64,000 nucleotides of DNA from Strigamia acuminata (Eukaryota; Arthropoda; Chilopoda; Geophilomorpha; Linotaeniidae): NCBI GenBank assembly GCA_949358305.1, contig OX442315.1, positions 21,044,427 through 21,108,426 on the forward strand, written 5' to 3'. Under the pieces are notes generated by a model, which saw only the letters and a list, made by a program, of their open reading frames with translations, had not been told where the DNA came from and searched no databases. How positions within the stretch are numbered: position 1 is the first letter of the stretch; every line of letters begins with the position of its first letter. This document shows, in pieces, positions 54,733 through 64,000 of this stretch. Position numbers and translations under genes: made by a program.

Positions 54733-57700
54733 ATGGCCCAGGAATCGACCAAATATTCCGAGGTTCCTCTTAAGGATAAAGCCAAGGATGAAGGGACAGA
54801 GGTGATTGGACTCAAGGCTAAAATGAGCCTGATGAACGGGGTATCCGTCATCGTCGGAAGTATCATCGGCTCGGGAATCTTCATCTCCCCGAAAGGTGTT
54901 TTAGCCGACACGGGAAGCGTCGGCCTGTCTCTAGTAGTCTGGGCCACGTGTGGACTTTATTCAATGATCGGCGCCTACTGCTATGCCGAGCTGGGATGCA
55001 TGATCAGGAGAACAGGCGCGGATTATGCGTACATTATGGTATCATTCGGTCGCTTTTTTGCGTTTATTCGTCTGTGGGTGGAATGTATGATCGTTCGGCC
55101 GTGCTCTCAAGCCATCGTGGCGCTCACCTTTGCAATTTACGTTCTAAAACCTTTTTTTATTACTTGTGACCCGCCATCCGATGCTGTAAAGTTATTAGCA
55201 GCCGGTGTTATTTGTAAGTATGCAATTTTTATGCTTTGCTATATGTAAAAATAATTTTAGCTCGTTACGTAACGGGTGACTACGTCTACGCAGGTAGTCG
55301 ACCTTTACTTGACTATTTTTAAATTCTCGCCCAAAAAATGGTTAAAATCGTTGGATAACGTCCAACGGTTTTAAATGAATCCGTCAAGATCGGATGATGT
55401 AAAAACAAATTGGATGACGTAATTTTAGGAGTAAATGCAGCTGGTAGTAGTAATTACCAGACTTTTGGATAAAGGTAAAATTAACACCAATTGTATCGAG
55501 TCTGGCTGCATTGAATTAATTGACTGAGTTTGTTGTTGACTCTGGGTCGACTGTCAAAGTTTTGGTCGGATCAAGTTTGGCCTTGAAATCGAATTAATGT
55601 CACCTGGTTTGTGTGTTGTTGAGAACAAAGAACGAAGAGGATATTTTATTTGGTTTTTAAGTTACAAATCGGGTGTCGTACCAGTCACAAATAAAATATT
55701 GGACTCGATTGTGTGTTTTGCAAGAGAAACGTGCGGAACCAGTTTGGTTTCACAACCTCAGGTTAAGATTAAGAGTTTTTTTTTCTCTATTCTTGACATC
55801 GTGAGGGACAATGACTCATTACATTGATTTGTTGAAAATTTAGCAAAGGCAGAAAAAATATTGGCAATTTTCCCATGGATCTGTTACTGCAGTGAAAATC
55901 CCCATAATTATATACCAATTTTTTTGAAGTTTTGGAATGCTTTTTAAACTTTTTTTTTTAAAAAAACATTTTAATTGTGGGGTTAATTTTTTTGTAAAAT
56001 GATTATTACTTAGTTCAAGTACATGTAGGTGATTGAACCGTAACTGTTTAAAAAAAAAAATCAGTCCATGTGATATGACAACAAAACATTGATTTAAGCC
56101 TAGTCTACTGGATTTTTATTCAGACTGATTGAACTCGATCAGTTGATGTACTCATATCCGGTTGCTATAGGCAACGAACTAGAAGGAATTCGCCTTTGTA
56201 CTTTCAAATTGCGAGTCGTAATTCAGAATATAGAAGTGGAAGAGCTAGTTTTTTTTATGTTTTATTATTGGTAATAATATTTATTAATTTTAATTTTAAT
56301 TTTTTAAGGTTTATTGATGTTTATCAATTGCTGGGATGTGAAATGGGCAACCCGAGTTCAGGATTGGTTTACCTACGCTAAATTATTGGCATTGGTTATT
56401 ATTATTATCACAGGAGTAGTGCAAATATGTAGAGGTAAGTGAAAAAAATTTGAAAATCTTATTTCTTTTTATTTATTCTTTTCATCTCGCGAGGACTCGT
56501 GCGAGATTAATATGAGAGAGATGGCTGTTAAGGTCATGTAAGGCGGTTTAATATTTGTAGAGAATTTTCCAAATTCCACGGCAGCTTTGAAAATAAAGGA
56601 CTTGCCAATCAAGTGTCCCAAATACATGGCGGTTTATCTTTGCGTCTTATTTGTCTATATCTCGTGACACCAAGTGTTAGTTGCTGATAAACCTGAATCC
56701 AAATCATGTGCTAAAATGATATTCGAACCAGAAAAATTTAAATTTAAATTTAAATTTAATTTTTTTTTAAATTTTCGTTAGAGAGGATTCGTATCAGTTA
56801 TTTCGTATCATTTTACAATATTAATTTCATGACTATAAACTCTATTTGGCCAGTGAAAAGAATTCTAATTGCATGCACCATAAAATATAATACATAAATA
56901 TACATATATATATTTTTACGGTATTTCATTCAATTGAAGCTAGAAGATATTTTTTTCTTGCAAAATACGTGGTGTGATGAAGATCAAAATACAAATTCAA
57001 TTTATTTTCCGAATCCTTGTCAATAGTGTACGCGAAAACATACGTTTAACCTTATTTTGCAAGCTGTCTGTGCGAAGTCTGTAAATAAGAAATTAAATGC
57101 AATTTATTTTCAATTTTACCTCCAATTATCGAGAACCGATTACTCAAAAATGTGTGAAAGTTTTAAAGCTTAATATTACGATGGTGATTAGAACAAGAGT
57201 TCGAATTACTCAAATCTTTTCCACAATTTAAATAAAATCAATTATTTTGCTCATTAAATTTAAGGGTTTTTTTTTTGTTTTGTTTTTAATTTATATAAAT
57301 CCTATATTTTTTTTATATTTTTTACATTATTATTATTTTTTATATTTATTTTCGGGGGGTTGAAAGTCGATAATTTATCAGACGAAATGAATTTATCGTC
57401 CTTTGTGACCGCAAAAGTTGTTTTAAATTTAGACGTCTTAACATTTGATGGAAATAGATGAGTCTACTATTGATTTGCTATTTCCTCTGGTGAACTCTGT
57501 TCGAGTAGAGAAAATAGTTTTATCTTGTTGGTCCATTTTACACACAACTTTGAACCTTGTTTTGAAACTAAGTGTTTACTCTTTGCCTTTTGTTTGTATT
57601 TTCAGGACATACAGAACATTTCACTTTCGACCACACCGAAAAGGACGTAACAAAAATCGCTGTATCGTTTTATTCCGGTCTTTTTGCATACAATGGATGG

Positions 57701-60177
57701 TGTGTTGAGCATTTATTTGACTGCCTTTAACATTTAAGTCCATATGTAATCTGAAAAAGATTTCAAAACACCCTCAGAAGCAATTGAAATGTAACACGGT
57801 ACAGATAAATTCAAGATTAAGTTACGGACGAACAAAATTTTCAGACTGAGAGAAAGAGCCGGCAAAACTTGATTTATCGCTTTCGATCAAAGATCTGATA
57901 AACACTTTAAATTAAAAAGTCGTTTTCGGTTATGTAACGACAAAAAAATCGAGTTGTTTTAATGGCTGTGTCTGTAATGTAGAGTTTATTATTTTTTTTT
58001 TAAATACTGCTTTTTCCTTATATGGAAAACATGTTATGACTTTTAAATCGTGTTTGACATAGAAAATTACTTGCCTACAGCAGTTTAAAGTTTTAAAAAT
58101 AACTTAACCGCCCAGTTGTGTTTAGTTATGCATTTTCCTTTCTTTTTTTTACATTTGAATTTTAATTTAAATTCAAATTTTTACATTTTTATTGCTTTTT
58201 TATTTTGAAGGAATTATTTAAATTTCGTCATCGAAGAATTAAAGGACCCAGTTAAGTAAGTGTGCTATTTATGAAGTATTACAAGAATAACTGGTTAATT
58301 AAAATTTGTTGAACATTTAGAAATTTGCCCCGCGCTATTGGCATATCGTGCGTATTGGTTACATTGGTGTACGTACTGGCCAATGTTGCGTTTTATACAA
58401 CGTTATCGCCGATTGAAGTGTTGGGTTCGGAAGCCGTTGCAGTGGTAAACTTTGTTCCGATTCCCAACCAAATTAGTTATACAACTATTTATGTTTACAA
58501 CGTTTAATTTGTTTTTTAGACATTTGCTGAAAAACTGTACGGGGTTATGGCGTGGATCATACCCGTATTTGTTGCAATGTCTACGTTTGGAGCTGTTAAT
58601 GGAATTCTTTTAACTTCTTCAAGGTCTGCAGAATTAAATTATTTTTTTTTAATTTTTAAAAAATTCATTTCCTGAACTTTTTTTTCTTCAATTTTTTTTC
58701 TTGCAGATTGTTTTATGCGGGCGCCCTTGAAGGACAAATGCCTGAAATTTTGACCATGATCCAAACTACTCGTATGACTCCCACACCAGCCGTAATTTGC
58801 ATGGTGATTACATTATTTCTAACGAAATAATGTTAACGGTGACTAATTTGGAATGATCGTTGTTAGGGCGTTTTATCTCTGCTGTACTTGACCTCCAGTG
58901 ATATATATGCCTTGATTAACTATGTGGGGTTTGCGACATGGATGTCTATCGGTGTTGCCGTGTGCTGTTTGCCGTACTTAAGATGGAAACATCCAGAATG
59001 GCCTCGTCCAATTAAAGTACGTGATAGTAAAACAAACTCGGAGAATTGTGTCAGATATAATTGGTTTATTTCTCTCAATGAAATTTTTAATTTTTCTTTA
59101 ATAAATTGCTGAAATTATATTCATATTTTATTTGTTAGGTTAATTTAATCTTTCCCATCATCTATATTATATGTTCTATCTTTGTGACTGTTGTTCCTGT
59201 TATTGCAAAACCGAAAGAAACAGGTAAGTTTAATTTTATTTTCAGTCTTAAAAGTTTTATTAAAACTAATTTATGATTATGAATTTAATTATTCTACTGT
59301 AGGCATTGGTTTAGCGATTATTCTGACGTCAATTCCAGTATATTTGGTATTTATTGCTTGGAAAAATAAACCCAAGTATATAAAAAAGTGTATAGGTAAG
59401 GACGAAAAAAACAAGTGTAGCATTTTTTTTTTTTTTTTTGAAAAAAAAATGCTAGTCAGTTATAAAAATCGATCATGCAAGAAAACAGGTGCTTACGTTC
59501 TGAAGATATACTGATACTTGTAAAGATAAGTATCATTTATCTTAAAAGTGGGCACAAAAATTAGATAAAAGTCGATTAATCGAGTACGAGTTGAGAAAAT
59601 ATAAAATTTCTTGAGTTATCTGATTGATATTTTGTGTTGATGACGTTTGTTGTGAGTTGTTGTTTTATTTTATCTCGTTTATGTTGCAGTGGATTGCACG
59701 CATTTTCTCCAGAAGATTTTCGTTGTAATTACTCCTGAGAAATCTTAATGTTTTAACATAAGATTAAATTTTATAAAAGGTGGTTTTATTTCATTTTTGG
59801 TTCTCTTCCTCTATATTTGCATGTCTTGGTGTTTGTTTCTTACTGATTTATTTATTTATCTCCTTTTTTTAATTTTTAAAATTGTTATCTAATATCGGTA
59901 TTTGTGGATGATGGTTTTAGCATGTTTATTATATCAACTAACGGCTTTTCTTTCAGCCAAATAAACACTTATAACTTTATTTGACACAAGTTGCTAACAT
60001 TAGATGAAGGTTTTGACCATTTCATACGTTTATTTTCGCTTTAAACTATCTAGTTTAGTCTGTTTAAAATGTTGTGTTAATTTTTTCTTTTCTGTTTTTT
60101 TTTCAATAGTGGAATCGACGCAGGTGTTGCAAAAACTGTTTATTGTTTGCAATCCAGAGAAGCCAACCGCTGTCTAA
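54733..60177 (+). CDS. SLC7 amino-acid transporter light chain (LAT/y+LAT type)
   Basis: Exchanger of neutral or cationic amino acids that pairs with the 4F2hc heavy chain. Exons 54733-55213, 56309-56434, 57606-57699, 58211-58255, 58321-58444, 58520-58623, 58707-58803, 58867-59016, 59139-59223 and 59303-59395, then either 59690-59748 (485 residues) or 60110-60177 (488 residues). Exon 1 has the substrate-binding [16 protein letters not shown] in TM1. ITCDPP carries the extracellular Cys expected to bond with the heavy chain. [29 protein letters not shown] and [10 protein letters not shown] are typical SLC7 signatures. About 12 hydrophobic helices. Subtype (JhI-21, minidiscs, genderblind-like) not resolved. 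Introns 1 and 2 (1.1-1.2 kb) hold no coding pattern. Confidence 0.92.
56161..56175. promoter_or_regulatory. X-box palindrome in SLC7 intron 1
   Basis: GTTGCTATAGGCAAC fits the RFX consensus with a 3-base spacer. It may be chance or an intronic enhancer. Confidence 0.3.
59690..59748 (+). CDS. SLC7 alternative last exon A
   Basis: Encodes [18 protein letters not shown] then TAA. Acceptor TTGCAG; same entry phase as exon B. Confidence 0.75.
60110..60177 (+). CDS. SLC7 alternative last exon B
   Basis: Encodes [21 protein letters not shown]-like tail (first residues VEST) then TAA. Related to exon A in pattern (LQK-F-V-PEK), so the two probably arose by exon duplication. Confidence 0.75.
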
Positions 60178-61639
60178 TTTTGACTCTTCTTCTTTCAAAA
60201 CTTCAACAACCATTAACTTCGTTCTTTTTATTCTTTTTATTCTTTTTTGCATTTAAATTCATGATCTGTAACCTATGGTTGTTTTCTATTTTCTTTTATT
60301 TCGTAATTAAATTACCAAAATATGTAATTCGAACATTATTTTTTTTTTTTGAATATTTTTTCGTTGTTGTTAAAATATCTCCTTATTATTTTGATCAAAA
60401 GCAAACTTCCTCTCCCTACGTGTTTGTGTGTTTGTGTGTGGTGTACTTTATACTTTAGATTAGGGCAGAAATAATTGTAGTCACGAGTGAGGGTATTGGA
60501 CTTTTAATTTGACATCCTGAAACGATTTCCTTTATTTGCTCAAGAGGACCAGATATTTAAATTTTAGTAAGGAACTTTTACTTGGTTGAAACGGATGAAT
60601 TTATTTTATTATAAGTGAATAACTTTTTGATTTAATATTTAAAATATCGGACATTGTAAATATTCAATTAATGGTAGTTTGGTTTATCATATGTTTTAGT
60701 GACGAAGTGGAACATACATTTAAGCAATGGTTGTTACTCATGCTTTAAAAAGAGAAGCCTAAAATGCCTAAAAATGTTTTCATGAATGAAAAAAAAAATG
60801 TATTAAAATCAGTGCTCTTCCATTTATCTGCACTGTGCCTCTGTCTTTTAATCATATCATATGAGAAAAGCCACCAAATAGTATTAAAAGTGTGTTTGAA
60901 AACGGAAATCAATTGTTCTCTTTTTATTCCTCCATTGTAAGGATATTTATTTAAACGAAATAAAAATGTAATGGCCTTTGAAATGAGCATTCAGATTGCA
61001 TATTGCCACCTAGACGTTTAATTACGGCGTTTTTTTTAGAATTGTGATAAGTTGTCCCTCGTTTTGTACTGTTTGCCATTTCTGTGTTATATTATATCAC
61101 TCAAATAACTAGTTTTTTGTTGTTGTAATATTTACTGTATTTTTCTATCCAAAAAATACTGATTTCGATATTATATAACTAAATTTCGTAGTGCAAAGTT
61201 TCAAAGTGTTTTAATTTAGTCAGTAATTCGTTGAGCAATGTTTAAATATGAAATGAAAAGAAAAAAAGAAAAAAACATTGCCATTGTAAATTAACTGAGA
61301 AATTTTTATTGTTATCCATATATAAATATATACATATATATATATATACGGTATATCATTTACACAATTTTTTAGTACTATTTTTGTTCAAAGTGAAGGG
61401 ACCAAAAGCACACATTGTGATGCATTTAATATTTAGTATTAATTATTTTTCTTAGCCATGTATGATCTCTGTTGTAATAAAATCCTTGGCAAATCAAAGA
61501 TGACTGCATAAATTAACATTAAAATGGTAAAAATTACAATCAAATGAATCGAAAATAATTTAAAATAATTTAAAAATCAAATTTCAATTGACTAGATGAT
61601 TATTATTGTTAACCTAGCAAATATGGCTGAAACGTGCGA
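60178..61639. other. SLC7 3' UTR and convergent intergenic region
   Basis: 1.46 kb of A/T-rich sequence between SLC7 (+) and GTPBP2 (-) stops. Includes a TATATA dinucleotide run near 61315-61350 and several AATAAA hexamers. No gene seen. Confidence 0.6.
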
Positions 61640-63470
61640 TCAACGTTGAATATTACTTTCCAATGGAAAAATTTGCGTGACTTCACCAACGCCTTTGGTA
61701 CTTCCTTCGCGAAACAAAATGCGGGTTCCAATCATCAAGTGCTCGGGATGCTTCATGAATTTAAACATTACTGTTGCGTGTTCGTTCGTCCGTAGACCGC
61801 ACGGCTTAGCCATAATGCCTTCGATAGTGACCGTCTGCCGAATGTTGCCGATGTACATTGTCGTCTGAAATCCTGTGTAAATGGTTGTCGTGTGAAAAAG
61901 TACGTAAATGTTGGCTTGAAAATAGAGACAAGGCTGCGAATTGACATTTGTACTAAGGAGGACCATTCCTCGTCTCGGAGTCAAAATATCACAATTTTTT
62001 AACGCCAACGTCGCACTCTGTCCCGCTCGCACAACGCGGCATGGCGTACGGTTTCGGTGGACAGAATGAACGGTACACTTCAAATATTTGCCTTCGTCCG
62101 TGGGCCCGATCGTCAACTCGTCTTCCTCGCGAATAATGCCTTTAGTGAGCAGCCCGCCGACAACAAATCCGACGTCGGGCACTCTGAACGTTTCGTCCAC
62201 TTGAAATTCGGTCAACTCTTGCATCAATCTCTCGCGTTCCTTGGTGCTCATGAACGGCGGTAAAACGTTTAGAAATTTCGTCAGCAACTCCAGACCGTCA
62301 CCGGTTACGCTGGAGATGGTGAAAAGTGGGGTGACGCATTCGGACACCAACGACGACGCTGCGGTGATCACGTCGTCTTCGGATCGAATCACGAGCGGAA
62401 CTTTCTTACATCCGGGTGATTTGAGAATTCTCTCCAATTGAGCCATCGTCCGGGTGAGAATGTGGGGTGGACACACGTCTATTTTGCTTACAACCACGAA
62501 AACGGGAACTTCCAATGCCATCGCGATGCCCAAATGCTCTTTCGTTGTTCCTGCAACTCCCGTTTTGGCGCTTACGACTAACACGGCGTAATGTGGCGAA
62601 TATCCGGTCATTCCGAAAATGGTGGTTTTTAAATATTTGTAGTGTCCAGCCAAATCGAGAAAGGTGATGAGTTTACTCGACGCCTCGCAGATGTCTTCGG
62701 CGGTGTGCGAGTCGCTGTAGTTAATCGTTCGACCTTCTGAATCGAACCCGAGTATTTCGTGACTGATGGACGATGTCCGTCCGGATTGAATTTCGTGCAA
62801 GTGTCGAAATAAATTAAGTCGAGCTCGACCACGTCCGTTATCCAATTCGCCTTGAGTTAGAACTCCAAGCAGCGTACTTTTACCTGCGTCAACGTTGCCT
62901 AAAACAGCTACACGCAAGTCTATACTATGTTGATCGTCCGGCACCTTAAAGTTATAAACAAAAAATTAAAATAAAAAACAAATGAATTAATTAGTTAATT
63001 TTTACTTTTCTAACTAAAACTTCAGCTGCTTTTCGCGGCTCCTTTTCGTCGCTGCCAATTTCGATTACACGTTCCCTTATTATTGTGATCGTGGCTCCGA
63101 GTTTATCCGCCATTAACCGAAGTGTGTGTAGAGATGCCGCCATATCGGACGAAGACAAACCAGCCAGAATGCCATTGTCCTCTACACCAATCTCGTAAAT
63201 TGCTTCGCCCTGTCCTTCGCGGAGCCGCCATTTCATCTAGAAAATACATAAATAAAAGAGTAATTAATATTTTGTTTAAAAAAAATAAAATTATTTAAAA
63301 AATACCTGAGTTACGAGATGCTCAAAACGGCTCTGTGAAGGATTTACTAATTTTAATTTATATTCCACGTTTCCTTCGCCTGGTTCTGGCGGCAAAGACA
63401 ATGGCATACACTTCGTTTCCCCATTAGATGCGCACGAAGCGTCAAACAGACCCACTAAGGCCGAATCCAT
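61640..63470 (-). CDS. GTPBP2: GTPBP2, translational GTPase of the ribosome-rescue pathway
   Basis: Works with Pelota/Dom34-type factors in resolving stalled ribosomes. Exons 63470-63306, 63236-63006 and 62944-61640 give 566 residues (vertebrate about 600). G1 is GNVDAGKS, G3 DLAGH, G4 SKID. The stretch TQGELDNGRGRARLNLFRHL is diagnostic for GTPBP2 over GTPBP1. Domains II and III follow (TEFQVDETFRVPDVGFVVGG, RTPCRVVRAGQSATLAL, HPEHLMIGTRILFREGSTKG). The ATG at 63470 is chosen; an AG acceptor just upstream suggests a 5' UTR exon. The single 1.3-kb last exon contrasts with the small exons elsewhere. Confidence 0.95.
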
Positions 63471-64000
63471 AGAAACCTGCAAAAATAAATATTACAAAAA
63501 TTTAAAAATTTAAATTATAAACAACAACAAAAAACATCAATTTTAACCTTCTGTATAAAATTGACCTTGACTCAAGACTTTGTTTCCCAATTTGGAGTAG
63601 GTACCTGTTTTAAGTTTAAAATACCATCGTATTTCGTAATGGGTATTGAATAACTACCAATGTTCATCCATTTATAATACTCTTTTTGCTTTGTGCTTTA
63701 GATATTAAAAGAAAGTAGGTTAATGTGCATAATTACGAGGAAGTATACCGTACTTGCCCAGAAAATAGGTGAACAACTTTTCTTTCTAGAAAAATTGCTA
63801 CTGAACTGTAACTAACGCAAAAAACTTGTTTATGTTCGTTACCTTTCTCTTGCTTTGTGTCGCAAAACAGTTAATTGCGATTGGCATGTTAATTGATTGG
63901 CATATAAAATGTAAACAATTTTTAAATTCTTTCATCGGCATTCATTCAACGCTATTTTTAGCGTTTGGTCACGTGAGAATAAACGTCAGTCTTCAATTTG
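63471..64000. promoter_or_regulatory. GTPBP2 upstream region
   Basis: Probable 5' UTR intron and promoter of GTPBP2. No other coding pattern to the window edge. Confidence 0.4.

Overview
The window is AT-rich animal nuclear DNA with many short introns (mostly 45-70 bp, GT-AG), animal-specific gene families and a DIRS-type retrotransposon. Compact introns, TCAGT-type initiators and the mix of families point to an insect, plausibly a beetle; the order is inferred, not shown. All exon models were read by eye from splice sites and reading frame. For the main models the exon lengths sum to a whole number of codons.

Layout. 1-1413: 3' part of a SAXO-like axonemal microtubule protein gene (+). 2189-3998: type II phosphatidylinositol 4-kinase (-). 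4594-10531: TCERG1/CA150 with three WW and six FF domains (+). 11368-17529: TACC, with three alternative first exons (-). 18153-19822: NSE4, a SMC5/6 subunit (+). 19888-21359: LYAR (-). 21953-24422: an unrecognised 679-residue protein (-), head to head with Cdt1 at 24856-26939 (+). 26940-46000 is a rearranged accessory region. 46004-46795: geminin (+). 47029-50323: a complete TRPV channel, nanchung-like (-). 52270-53869: a CIMIP2/FAM166-like ciliary protein (+). 54733-60177: an SLC7 amino-acid transporter with two alternative last exons (+). 61640-63470: GTPBP2 (-).

The middle of the window is the interesting part. Cdt1 and TRPV occur twice in the same relative order and orientation. The first TRPV (28123-29622) is a 3'-truncated fragment. 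The second Cdt1 (43284-45267) is an intact paralogue whose first exon has been replaced, so it has lost the N-terminal PIP box. Next to that paralogue lies geminin, the Cdt1 inhibitor. A second geminin-related locus (30706-31897, -) carries tandem copies of its KEN-box exon. Between them lie an inverted pseudogene copy of the unrecognised gene (31927-34694), a frameshifted ferlin fragment (about 35093-37634) and a Tudor-domain fragment. That last fragment is split by a complete DIRS-like retrotransposon (37957-42788) whose inverted terminal repeats and internal complementary region can be matched base by base.

How the genes relate. Cdt1 loads MCM helicase and geminin blocks it, so the duplicated block is a replication-licensing module in flux. 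TRPV, SAXO-like and CIMIP2-like genes are ciliary, and palindromic RFX X-box motifs sit at the TRPV start codon and just upstream of the CIMIP2-like gene. The remaining genes look like independent housekeeping genes with no operon-like link.
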